The translations under genes and the position numbers were made by a program. From assembly GCA_016648135.1 (NCBI GenBank), contig JADDOH010004002.1, positions 124,001 to 188,000 of the forward strand: a stretch of 64,000 nt of DNA, in the 5' to 3' direction. The DNA comes from Agrypnia vestita. Lineage: Eukaryota; Arthropoda; Insecta; Trichoptera; Phryganeidae. This document shows positions 13,294 through 24,534 of the stretch, one piece after another. How positions within the stretch are numbered: position 1 is the first letter of the stretch; every line of letters begins with the position of its first letter. The notes below the pieces were generated by a model, which did no database searches, was not told the DNA's origin, and saw only the letters and a program-made list of their open reading frames with translations.

Positions 13294-13536
13294 AACCATA
13301 GAAAAGAGAATATAATCCACGCGTGCTCCTGTTGTGACATGCAACGCGACTGAACGCTCTCGTAAGGCCCCATAGTAACAGGATCGTGCGGGCGCCGTGC
13401 GGGTCTATTTTCTAGCGGTTGGGTTGCGGGCACCGCAGCGGTTGACTAACCGCACGGTTGTATGTGATCGTTCAGAATCGCAATCTCATGCGATTCTGAA
13501 ACGGCACGGTTCCCGCTGTGTCTGAACAAGCGCTAA

Positions 13537-14389
13537 ATTGGCTTTTAGTAAACTGCTTATCGGAAAATTAGGACCACCAGACCTAGGTCTACTGTCTTCT
13601 TGTTCTTCTTGAGTTCTGATTGAATGTTGAGATATAGAATCTGATATGTTTCTGGATGTCTCTATGTTTTTATTAGAATAATTTGATAATAATCTTGAAA
13701 TGTATATAATAATAATAACAAAGGAAATAAAAAAATAATACACAAAATTACAATTAAACAATAGTCAATAAAACATATTAAAATATGTATAACATGAATT
13801 TGCAACGTAAGCGTTCATAAATTTAAGTTATGACCAACGTAATATAATTTTAAGGTTTTTATTATTTGAAGGATTTATTTTTCCTTTTACATTCGAATCA
13901 TATCATAGTAATCATATCAATCCAATTTATTTTTATTGGTCTTTTATAGATATACATCTAAAATACGTCGCTTAAGCATTGAATGCTTAGATGCAATTTT
14001 GCACGAATGATTTTATGAGCTGTTTTTTTGAGTTTGGGCTTCGGTTATACATTATTTTGTCATTTCTTGATTAGATATTATATTTGCGGTACTTCATACA
14101 TTTGTAAAATTTGTTGAAGTCACCGTCTAATATACATAATATTAAAAGCTTTCCATTACTGAACAACTCAAATTAATTTTAACAGTCATCTGTAGATCAA
14201 CATCTCAAATGCATTGCCATTTTTTCAGGAATATCATTAAGTAACATTTCAGATTCTAAGTTTATTTTTATAAATTTTACAATTTAAAGAATTCAATATC
14301 CCTAATTTAGATAGATTTTATAATAACACCGCATTATTACAGATACATTGAGAATTTTTAGTCAACAAAACAGAAATACACTCCGTAGA
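13537..14389. other. no gene recognised
   Basis: Very AT-rich. The antisense open frame at 13486-13761 extends out of the Harbinger-like element and has no motif. Confidence 0.4.
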
Positions 14390-14745
14390 ATATTTTGAGT
14401 TTGTCCAAATTTTTCAGAACACAGTACCATTTTTGTCACAGAGACATCGTTAATCAATATATATTATAGATGTCTAACAGAGATGAAATTATATTTTTAT
14501 GGGAAAGTAGATGTGGAAGTCTTTGGGTGTTCATAGGGCTTACGACCTATCGTACGGCTGGCTTAAGTGATCACATTACACAATGTAACGTTCACCATTT
14601 CCACCCCTGATAGAATACCATGTCTGTCAATTTTTTGTAAGTTGTATAAATATATTTAAATTTTACAACATGTTCCGTATATGTGTTGTAATAATCCTTA
14701 GCGCGACCGGCATCCAAAGCTTTTTCACTCCCTTTAACACTCCGT
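14390..14745 (+). mobile_element. ACGACCTATCGTAC-family repeat, copy
   Basis: It runs from TTTTTCAGAACACAGTACC through GGCTTACGACCTATCGTACG to GCGACCGGCATCCAAAG. It has the same block order as 31015-31295 and the two halves of 23340-24015. Confidence 0.65.
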
Positions 14746-14823
14746 AGTTAAAATAATCATAGTCAAAATCAAAAAACAAAAACAATAGGAAGTATAAATA
14801 TACTAAGTATTTGTGTACTTATC

Positions 14824-14945
14824 TCAATCATCATCATCATCATTATTGGCACTACAGCCCTTGGTGGGTCTTGGCCTCCTCAACAATTTTCCTCCACTCA
14901 TCTCGGTCTAGTGCCAGCTCTCTCCAGTTTCGAAGCTCTACTTAC
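14824..14945 (-). mobile_element. RTE-like retroelement 3' end with (ATG)n-type tail
   Basis: On the - strand the text WRKIVEEAKTHQGL then stop, followed by a (GATGAT)n run at 14824-14840, gives the classical C-terminus and short tandem tail of RTE-type elements. Confidence 0.7.
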
Positions 14946-15790
14946 CTCAATAGTCTGCCAGTAAATATAATAACCTATAATAATTATAGCAAATGTATAT
15001 CATCATATACACATAATCACACATATATAGTTACATACTATATTTAGTTCAAACATTATTTAACCATATTATGAATGTTCTTATTTTTTTATTAATTATT
15101 ATTATCTTATACATTAAAACTCTTTCAATTAAAGATATGCTTGTATTTCTGTTCCTATACACAATGTATTAACTTCTATGGGACAGAAACAACAAAAAAT
15201 GTAACTTAATATTGCGATATATGTTATATTTATTGTAAAAAAATAAGTGCAAAATTTCTTGTCACAGAAATGAAATCATCGTTTTACTGCATTGAAATGA
15301 GTCAATTTATTTCCGCGTAACTCACTGTAAGACTTTGGGAATTTATTTATAAGAATTTTAACAAATACAGTAACAGGACAAAACATGTATTAATTAATAT
15401 GCTGTAATGTTACAGGGTTTAAAGAAAAAAAATTACATTTTCCTTATAGCATTAACTTGTATTGATTCGACACTAATATCTCGCGTATCCTTGAAAAGTA
15501 TAATGCATTATAGATGGATTGGATTGATCGAATATTTTTTTAATGAATTGTATTGTGGAAGGCGATGAGTCTTGTTCAATGTTATTTTGTAATGCCCATT
15601 CAGGAGAATCAAGTAATGAAATCACTGCGATTATTCACTTGTGCGGTATGTATTTATTTTTTTCTCACGCCAGTGAAAAAGGAGCGACTTATTCGTGTAT
15701 TAAATTGATTTCAATTTCAGATCAAGCGTCAGCCGTGATCTACTCAACACTTATAAATCATTACTCATCTTTCTTCATGTCATATAAAAT
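14946..15790. other. no gene recognised
   Basis: AT-rich. The frame at 15543-15899 overlaps the following retroelement by frameshift and is not considered a gene. Confidence 0.4.
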
Positions 15791-15794
15791 AACA

Positions 15795-16560
15795 TGTATT
15801 TATAAAAATAAGAAATATCTTAGAAATAAAATTGTTAAAGACACTATATTACGCTCTAGTTCAGTCAGTTTTACAATATGGTATTATCTCTTGGGGTAGT
15901 GCATTCAAAACTACATTGAAACCTTTAGAAGTTGCCCTAAAATTGATTATAAAGATCATTCTTACAAAACCTAATGATTATCCGACAATAGACCTCTTTA
16001 ATAAAATGCAAGTCCCCACTTTACAAAATATCTACAAAAAAATTGCATAGTTCAACTATATAAAGGTATTCATAGCGATAACGAGCTGACTCAAAGAGTG
16101 TCAAGTAGCAGAAATGTAACACTTGGTAAATTACATATCCCTGTGATACATACCACAACTGCCCAGCATCACTACACATTCAGAGGTGTGAAATAGTTCA
16201 ACGAATTGCCTGTTGAAATGAGGACTGAGGAAAATTATGAATCATTTAAAAAAACGTGAAAAAATACCTTCAGAAATGATTAAATTTTTATTTTTGTTAT
16301 ATATTATATGTATGTACCTTTTAATTTCTTTTTATTATTACTAACTTATTACTTTTTATTACATACTTATTATTACTTGATTGTCTCTGTATACTTATTA
16401 CCTGATGTACATTTTATCACAAAATTCTTTGTAAATGTATAATGTAATGATACTCCTCTAGTACACACGAGTTTATGACACTCATGTAGTAGAGAAACAT
16501 ACATTCATAAGTAACTCACTACCTTGTAAAAAAATGTATTTGTAAAAAAAATAAAAATAT
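15795..16560 (+). mobile_element. non-LTR retroelement, RT C-terminal part plus 3' UTR
   Basis: LKTLYYALVQSVLQYGIISW, followed by KLIIKIILTKPNDYPT, matches the C-terminal RT region of jockey/CR1-like elements. Degenerate text continues past a stop at 16048, through a FRGVK-FNELP block near 16170-16210. The element ends about 16560 with an A-rich tail after a direct repeat-like ACTC..GTAGAG motif. It is truncated at 5' and broken by frameshifts. Confidence 0.75.
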
Positions 16561-16911
16561 CACGGAACGACATCTACAGAGATATCTTGTGATTAAACGA
16601 ATTGTAATTGAAACACTGCAACTTCCTATTCGGGTGCTACGCGTTGATGAACTTTTGCGATCATATAGGATATTCGCACTTTGTTTACTGCCCGAAAGGG
16701 AGATTGATATGTCTTATCTAAGGATTTTAAGGCATTTGTTCTCCTTCTGCCAGGATCTCGCCATCTGTCGATTTTTCCTTTTATGATAAGGTGTAAGTCT
16801 CGGGGTATCAAGTCAAACGTAATGGTACCTACCTACCAGCCGTAGAACCGCAGAATGTACCAAGAAATTTTCTTTGGTTCATGTCGATATATGTTGGTGG
16901 TTTGATGGATG

Positions 16912-17256
16912 GATCAATAATCAATGTGCGGGATAATCATTATATTATATGTGGGGCATAAAAGCAAAGGCAGCAATATTACAAGCAATATTATTATTAG
17001 CAATATAGTCACCGAGGATTATTAATTTATAATGTACTGAATTCTATACTTTATGTATCAATCCTTTCGAAAATCATGTCTCCTATAAATTTATATGTTT
17101 TGTTTCCAATAAAATCTCTAATTCAATAGGTACATTATAAATTAGTAATCCTCGATGACTGCATTAATTTTTTTTTATATATTGCTGCCTTTGCTTTTAT
17201 ACCCCATATATAATTAACTATGATTTTCCCACACATTGACTATATCAATATATTTT
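16912..17256. mobile_element. fold-back MITE with GCAAAGGCAGCAATAT ends (copy A)
   Basis: GGGGCATAAAAGCAAAGGCA near 16953 is mirrored by the complement at 17184-17207. The inverted match continues outward (CAATGTG-GGGA) and inward (CCGAGGATTA and its partner TAATCCTCGATGA). Almost the whole 340 bases can fold on itself. No coding sequence. Confidence 0.75.
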
Positions 17257-17470
17257 GATTAAATACTGATTCAATGCACAATGCGAGTGAAAAAAAATCT
17301 ATTTTCATTTTTTCCTATCATCTATTCGGGAAAATAAAATTATTTTAATAATACTGGTACCCAATTTGTAGTAATAGAAAAGTTAGAAAAAATGCGTAGA
17401 ATTTTGCGAAAACTGGTTATTTAATTGGTGGAAAACGTATCCTATTTTATAAATCTTATATATTTTATAT

Positions 17471-18026
17471 ATCTTATTATTTTATTCTGACTTTTGTCAC
17501 TACTACGCTTTTTATATTTACTCTGTATTTTATATCTTTTATCTTTGTCATCTTATACTTACTTTTATTTACTTTCTCAATTTATATTATAAATTATTTT
17601 TTCATTTTATATCATAAATTACTTTGTCACTTTATATTATAAGATGTATTTTGTGTAACATAAAATTACTTCTTAGAGAAATAAGGCAGTCCATTTTAGT
17701 TTCTAACTCTGTTGCTACATAATTTCATAAATTGTAATTAATTCTCATTTGTTAACTTTTTTATACTATTGAATATATATTACTTCTTCTTAATACTTTT
17801 GTTATTGTATATTTACTCTGTAATTTTTTTTTATCTCTGTTATTTTATGCTTACTTTTAACATTATTATGTTATTTTATATTAACTCTGTATTCTACATA
17901 TTTTATCTTTATTATCTTATGCTTACTTTTACTTACTCTCATTTTATATTATAAGGTAATTAGTACAACATCAAATTACTGTAATAGGTTTTGTAACCGT
18001 TGAAATAAATAAATAAATAAATAAAT
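17471..18026 (+). mobile_element. non-LTR retroelement 3' UTR, copy B, with (AAAT)n tail
   Basis: It ends CCGTTGAAATAAATAAATAA and is the inverted counterpart of 4993-5512. The two copies retain the same order of AT-rich words, so both derive from one family whose 3' end is AT-rich and tailed. Confidence 0.75.
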
Positions 18027-20313
18027 ATCTAAGCTATTTTAACCAAAAAAGGTTTTTACTACTAATGTCATCAAAGAAGTTTATATTATGACAGCATTAT
18101 CTATTTCAAAAATAAAATACCTGCGCGGTAGATCTGATCATTTTTACTTCATGTCGGCATTATTACGTCACAGCATATGGCTAAAAAAAATTTAATATAA
18201 AATGTAGAGTTTTCGTATTTAGAAATTTCTTGACACGTGAAAATATTAAAATGAGTCTCACTTATCTATTCTGGTGTAAAATCATGTTTGTTTATCATTG
18301 TTTATAGTCATCATGAAGCAGTTCTTCCACATAATGGTTAGACTGTGCATGAACTTGGCACAATGGCATTTGGAAACTAAAAAACAGCTAATTTACAAAA
18401 TTGTTTAGGAGCAAATCCGCTGTCAAGTAAGCGTTAAATCAGTTGACAGTCTTTCAAAAAATAATTTAAATGGTACCGAAAGGCAGCAGGTTCCATCAGA
18501 GACGTGACTTCAAACAATCCTCATAAAACTAAGGCCCATTCAAAATGTAATACTTCACATACTGAGGTTGACAGAAATGTCATACCATCTTGTATTATGG
18601 GAGAATATTTAACATTTATTAATCTTTTCGCGTTTTAAGTCTAATAAACTGCATAAATCGTAATAAATGAGACAATATAGACATTATTTCAAAGACCGTG
18701 GCTACAAAAATCATACCGATAAACAAAAAAGTTTTTTTTTTTAATATATACATAATTATATTCTTACTAGTCCAAAGTTAAGCTTTTTACGATGACAAGT
18801 CTATACTAAAGAATATTTATAATTGTCTAAAGAAGTAACTTTATTTAATGTAAGTATTTTATTTTCTAATTTGTCTCAAGGCTTCAACATATATTTAAAA
18901 CATAGTTAGGATCATTATATTTGAATCAGTAATATTTTTATGGGTCCAATTAATATTTTTCCAAATATTTTTTTTTATTAGTAGGTACCTAACGCTATCT
19001 CGAGCGAATTTATTCACAACGTAAATAATAAATTTTGTTAATTTTATTTTTATATTAATCTATGGAAACACAGCGTTTTCTAATATTTATCAAGAACGTT
19101 TTTAGGTGCGTTATTTTAATAATTTATCACAGTTTTTTTTTCAAAATGCGGGAATACCTAGGTAAAACGAAAACGTGGAATATTGTTGATCGATATTACG
19201 TTCCACTCGATTTTAATATTAAAACCGCATGCACTCGTAGTAGGTAGATACTTATATATTTTTTAAATTTTCGATGACAGGTCTGTCAGAATTATCCTAG
19301 TTGGATAATCAAGCTTTTACCATACAGTTCGGATTGTAATTTCACGGTAAACCGCTGCATAATCTTACGGCCTGTCGTAGAAAAATCTAGAATCTGTTTT
19401 AGGCGCTCTTAGTCTTTTTAATTTGCCATAATTTGTGCAGATTTAATGTTATTATCTTTGTATACCGAGTGCGAGCCGTATGAGGAGTCTAATGACAGTC
19501 GTATTTGCCGCCTTTTTGCGGAATTATTCAAATATATTCGGTGTTGCCACATTTCAAAGCGTAATAAAGAAGAAATCCTCGCGGATTTTGCCAAAGTTCC
19601 ATAGTCAATGCATAATATTATAAATCGTCACCCTGGCGGCAGTTTTAGTCATTAGACTATTTATAAAATGGCGAACAATGGCTTCATTTGCATGAGAGGA
19701 TTATGAATTATTAATGCTGTACATTTTCCTAAGGGCACACCCTCTCGATAGGTTAACCTTCTTAAACTATAATTTAGTCTGTTAGATTAGTATGAGGTCA
19801 CGCATGAGATTTAGAGCAATGTTCAAAGATAATTGAATAATGATTTTTCAAAAATATCTTAAAGTTGCTTATTCCGAACAACAATTTATTTATTTATCGA
19901 TACAATACATGTTAAATGAATAATTAATTAAGTAAATATCTCAGCTCTTTCTCGAAATTCTATGCTAAGGTAGGTACCTACTCATAAAATAAATGTTGAA
20001 AAATTGACCAAATAATACGTTACGCTCGCGTAAATGCTAAATTTGCTATTTACACATTTAAAAAATTGACAAGCTCGAAAAGCTTTGCTTTACAAATTTA
20101 AATTTTCGAGTCTTTTTTTCCGAGTAGTTTTTCGAGTAGGTACTTTTTTCACGTTATATTCTGTCTGTGAAAAAATGTGGATGTGTAAAAAATGTATTAT
20201 TGATGCCAATCTACCATTATGCATGCACTTTGGTATTGTTATAAAAGTATGGAAAGTTATAAAAAGTACCAGATGGAAATGTGTTAAATTTATAACAACC
20301 AGGTGTAACGGAA
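18027..20313. other. no gene confirmed; one protein-like remnant at 18313-18600
   Basis: From ATG at 18313 the frame reads MKQFFHIMVRLCMNLAQWHL and continues with two in-frame stops to 18609. The composition is protein-like but I do not recognise it. It could be a processed pseudogene or transposase scrap. The rest is AT-rich with no support for a gene. Confidence 0.3.
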
Positions 20314-20833
20314 GGGTATAAAAGCAAAGGCAGCAATATCCCACTGAGGTGTTTCTGAGATGAATCCAAAAAACTGTCATCATTCAATGAAATTTCTCTG
20401 GAATCTATGAAACCTACATTTTATTGGAAATAAGTATTAAAAAAATTTGTCACTTCTGTTTTCCTTTTATATACTTGTATAAATAAATATTAAATATTTA
20501 AATATGGATGTTGCTGTGTTTGCTACCAGATAGTGGACATTGCTGCTTTTGCTATTTACATAATTGGACATTGCTGTGATGTTTCAGTCTAAAATCGACA
20601 TAAACTGTCACTTTAGTATGATGCGGCCATTTTGTCACGTTACATATCCTTGGGTGTTGATTGGTTGTGGTGGATACTGCCTTTGCTCTCAATAGTGATT
20701 TGAAAACATGGTTTTGTATTTCCTAGAAAATCTCGAATTTAATGCATACCTACTAAATAAGTTATCCTCGGTGACTTAGACGGTGGATTAGAAATATTTT
20801 TTTGGATATGTCGCCATTGCTTTTATACCCCTC
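20314..20833. mobile_element. MITE with GCAAAGGCAGCAATAT ends (copy B)
   Basis: GGGTATAAAAGCAAAGGCAG at 20315 pairs with CATTGCTTTTATACCCCT at 20815-20832. The inner block TTATCCTCGGTGACTTA is shared with copies at 16912 and 34535. Confidence 0.65.
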
Positions 20834-21639
20834 GTCCATTGACGTATTATAATATAGACACGTTATTCCTATACTAGCCGGTTTTCATATGTAGCATATA
20901 TTGCATTGAAAGAGACAACATATCTTATTTCACAAACGCTCTGCGTGTAGACAGAAAAATCAGGTAATTTGAAGTCTCGGTGACTAAAATAACATACTCA
21001 TTCTTACAATAGTGTGCGATACTATGTTTTCCGCGTAGCGTCGCGCCCGATCACAAAAAAAGTCCGTTCGATAACGAATGCAAGTAAGGCAATTACCTTA
21101 TTTTTGACTCGCCACGATTTCACGCTTGTAACGTATCTACAGTTTATTATATCATTGCCCTCGTCTATAGAAATAACACACACCGGTACCTAGTACTTAC
21201 ACACAGTACAATGATAAGCAATGTAAGAATCATACGAAAAACGGTGGATACAAGGAAATAACAATTGTATGGAACATTTACATTTGTTTTTCTTAAAATC
21301 CATTCCATAGTCGGTACTGATCTGAATAAATCAGTAGGTAGGTACTTTTGGACATTTTTCGCTCCACGTAGGAGAAGTAGATATTTGGCCTTTTACGTTT
21401 ATAATTTGCACATCGACGCAAACGTCTTGAACACAAAATGTTTTTAGATTACATTATGGTAATGTTGGTGTACGTGCAGCACGTAATTATACCGGTCATG
21501 GGGCAGGTGGGGTATCTTGCCGCCCGAACAAGCTGAAGGCGGACCCGCAGTGCAAATCTAGTCCAAGTGTGTCGTACCTTTCAGAACCTTTCCAAGGTAA
21601 ATAAATACAGTCGCATCTGTTACTTTAGACCCAACACAC
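20834..21639. other. no gene recognised
   Basis: Nothing beyond short AT-rich frames and a GC-richer patch near 21490-21600 that lacks a long open frame. Confidence 0.4.
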
Positions 21640-21870
21640 ACAGGTGTCAGTCTCTAGGAGTGAAAACTTCAAATGATTCTTCTTAGTACAATTTTAAATA
21701 CAAAGTACTCTTTACACTTTGGGTGACATGTCGATAACAGGAAAGTTTGATTTTTTAAAAATATTTATGACTTATTTTCCGTAAAATGTTTATTTATCAC
21801 TTCACTGATTATCGTACTATTACAGTACTTATTGAATGATAAAAAATCATTTGCTTTCATACAAATCAAA
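21640..21870. mobile_element. fragment of the ACAGG(G)TGT-ended MITE family
   Basis: Its CACACAGGTGTC start and TATGACTTATTTTC-GTAAAA core match the element at 32068-32590. The other terminus was not found. Confidence 0.5.
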
Positions 21871-22169
21871 TAAAATGATTAAAAGCGCGCAGAGTTTTGA
21901 TTCAAATTTTTAATGTGTAACATCTTTCTTCTCGCTTTCCTGCAATCTGTGGCAGTGATTTCGTGAAAAGGGACGGAAATGCGTAACAGGAAATAAGACG
22001 CGCGCAATTTCATTTAACCAATGAGCGCGCGCGGAACACGCGCGATGGACAAAAATCATCGTTTATAAACAAATCAATGTCCAACAAATGCCATCACAGC
22101 GAAGATGCACACTAACAGCCAATGCTTCTGATTTTGTGTATGATGACACATTCGTGGTAGCCTGGGCGT

Positions 22170-22475
22170 CACGGACATAAACAGTAAGCTGGAAGAGCGA
22201 CAGTCGAGATGGTATGGGCACATAAGACGGAGACCACCAGACCACAGTGAAGCAGGCAATGTCTGTGGAGCTTCATCGACAGTCATCCAGAGAAAGACCA
22301 AAGAACTCCTGGATGACTCAATGCTCTAAAATATTACAGAGAAACGGCCTGGATGAAAGCGATATCCAGAACCAAAGAAGATACAGCCTGAGAACGAGAA
22401 GAGCCGACCCCAACAGCCTACCTAGGCAATGAGTTGGGACAGTGCAAGGAAGAAGAAGGCCATTATATCACGCGG
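22170..22475 (+). mobile_element. RT C-terminal fragment with GAA-rich 3' tail
   Basis: The text RQSRWYGHIRRRPPDHSEAG, with RADPN near the end and GGAAGAAGAAGG as tail, follows the RWYGH--R-P ... RRADP layout of non-LTR element C-termini. Frames are broken. Confidence 0.55.
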
Positions 22476-22599
22476 AGAGATAGTTTTTCATTTTGTTTTT
22501 TTAAATGTAATTAAAAATTTAAGTTTTCTTAAATTAAATTTAGATATAATATGTATGTGCAGTGTGCATCCTGATTAATACACCCTGATTAACATAATC

Positions 22600-22760
22600 A
22601 CAATCCTACGCGTTTTGTATCCAGTGCAGGACGTAGGCCCCCCTCTCCCACCACCTCACAAGCTTCTGTGCTGCTGGCATCTCGAGCAGGGTCACCATAA
22701 GGGCAAGGTCGTGTAGCGCACGATGGCGCCAAGGACCTAAAGGCCCTTTCAATGCTAAGC
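22600..22760. mobile_element. possible retroelement 3' end (AGGACGTAGGCC block)
   Basis: CAGGACGTAGGCCCCCCTCT followed by CCACC is a word I know from reverse-oriented RTE 3' regions. No open frame. Low confidence. Confidence 0.3.
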
Positions 22761-22819
22761 GACGTATCATCGGAAATATCTCACTTTTTGATAATTTATA
22801 ATAGAAATATGTCTACCGA

Positions 22820-23325
22820 AAACTAGCAGTACATAATGGAGTTCTGGTACCGACACTAATGTATGGAAATGAAGCCTGGAGCTGGCAGAAGAGGAACGAA
22901 AGTAGATTGAATGCAGTGGAGATGAGGTCCCTTAGACGTATGTGTGGTAAATCCATGTATGATAGATTAAAGAATATTAGGAATGAATGTAAGTAATGAA
23001 AGCTGATCGTAGCATAATGCATAGAATAAAAATAGGGTCGCTCAGGTGGTTTGGGCATGTTGAGCGAATGAATGAGGAAAGAATGGTAAGAAAGATATAT
23101 GATACAAGTGTTGACGGCGCCAGAAAGAGAGGGCGACCACGGAAGACGTGGCATGACCAGATTAGCCAGATACTGGAAGATGGTCCTGTTAGAAGCCTGA
23201 ATAACCGTCGAGCTTGCATGCGAAGATGTATGAATGTAGACGAAGCGAAAATTGTATGTCAGGACAGAAGAGTATGGCGCTCTATCCTCTCTGCCTACCC
23301 CCATGGGGAAACGGCGTGATGGTAA
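22820..23325 (+). mobile_element. RTE-type retroelement, 5'-truncated, frameshifted
   Basis: It begins AVHNGVLVPTLMYGNEAW, continues NESRLNAVEMRSLRRMCGKS, has a frameshift and stop near 22990, then SLRWFGHVERMNEERMVRKI and GRPRKTWHDQ, ending SAYPHGETA and stop. The same family, better preserved, is inverted at 62701-63156. Both are C-terminal RT pieces of a non-LTR element. Confidence 0.8.
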
Positions 23326-23339
23326 TGTTTTTTTGAGTT

Positions 23340-24015
23340 TTTGTTCAAATCCTTCAGAACAGTTCTGTATTTTTGTCATAGGGACATCATTAATCAATTA
23401 ATGTATATTATAGATGTCTCACAGAGACGCAACTGTATTTCCATGAGAAAGTAGGTATAGAAGTCTTTTGGGTGTACATAAGGTGACAAAAATCCAGCAC
23501 TGTTCTGAAAGATTTGAAATATAAATCAAAATATTCTGAACGAAAAATACTGGTAAAAAGGATTTTAATAAAAATTTGAAATAATATTTCTGGCGTATCC
23601 TAGTGTAATGCTAGTAATTCGGATGAATTTCATTACACAGATAAAGGATATTGCTATCAAAAATTTCGTAATCAATTATAGAGGTCTCATTTAGCGACAT
23701 TAGAACAATTAGCGACATCTGTGGATATTCAGGAGTAATGAAAAAGCTTTGGTGTAAGCCGCAAGGAGGATGCTTACAACACACATGTAAAGCGTGGTAC
23801 GTAATTTAAATATATACACAACTTCCAAAAATTAGAGGACATGGTATATTCTATAATTGTGGGTGGAAATGGCGAACGTTACATTGTGTAAAGTGATCAT
23901 AAGCCAGCCGTACGATAGGTCGTAAGCCCCATGTACACCCAAAAGACTTCCATACCTACTTTACCATAAAAATTAAGTTTCGTCTCTGTGATACATCTAT
24001 AATATACATTAATAT
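23340..24015. mobile_element. fold-back repeat of the ACGACCTATCGTAC family
   Basis: The left arm (TATTATAGATGTCTCACAGA and on to AAGTCTTTTGGGTGTAC) is mirrored by the right arm (GTACACCCAAAAGACTTCCA to AGACGAAACTTAATTTT-like sequence at 23930-24005). Single-arm relatives lie at 14390, 31015 and 10870. No coding sequence. Confidence 0.65.
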
Positions 24016-24184
24016 TATTTTATTTTTATCTGCCACCATCTTGGGTCTATGCTCAATTTTTCACGCTAAACAGGACTTTACAAAGGTATTGAAAAAATAT
24101 ATTGTTCTCCATCCAAAAAAGTTACAAGGTTCTGTTTTTCACTGTCGTAAGAAAGACAAAATAGGGTTACCTATAGAAAAAACA

Positions 24185-24423
24185 AAGTTTTTGTGAAAAA
24201 ACAAAACTACCGGTGCAAAAATTTGGTAAACATAATAAAGGCTTTAATAAATATTTCCTAAACGAAAGAAATTCTCAAATTTTGTTTTGGCTTTCCTGAA
24301 AACCCGCATTTCTTTACTAATTCGGTTGTTCCTTTCGGACACAGAATTAACTAAAAATAAATATTTAAGACAATACTGCTCTCTACTGATAAATATTTGA
24401 AATAAAGCACCAAGTTTACATAC
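24185..24423 (+). repeat. direct repeat, copy 1 of 2
   Basis: ACAAAACTACCGGTGCA through CACAGAATTAACTAAAAATA to GCACCAAGTTTACATAC. Copy 2 lies at 26256-26478 in the same orientation with scattered differences. Confidence 0.8.
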
Positions 24424-24534
24424 AGGAAAGATAGATACAGAAATGATAGAAAAAAATATATAAACTATGACTTAAATAACCTTGAAATATGCCAAATTTT
24501 GGAGCATAATTACCAATTTTGAAGACCTTTTAAA

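Larger units (their letters stand above)
12842..13533. mobile_element. PIF/Harbinger-like DNA element with 44-bp inverted ends and TAA duplication
   Basis: Both ends read GCGCTTGTTCAGACACAGCG inward, and the inverted match extends about 44 bases with few mismatches. The element is flanked by TAA on both sides (12839-12841 and 13534-13536). By family knowledge, three-base TWA duplications are the mark of PIF/Harbinger. No transposase is seen. A MADF-type reading frame remnant lies inside. Confidence 0.8.

Noticed and set aside
20085..20383. Overlapping + and - frames of 78 and 97 codons
   Set aside because: They overlap each other and a MITE end. Composition is AT-driven and no motif is visible.
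22813..23397. 194-codon antisense frame
   Set aside because: It lies opposite a recognisable RTE-type RT C-terminus, whose + strand text matches a second copy at 62701-63156.
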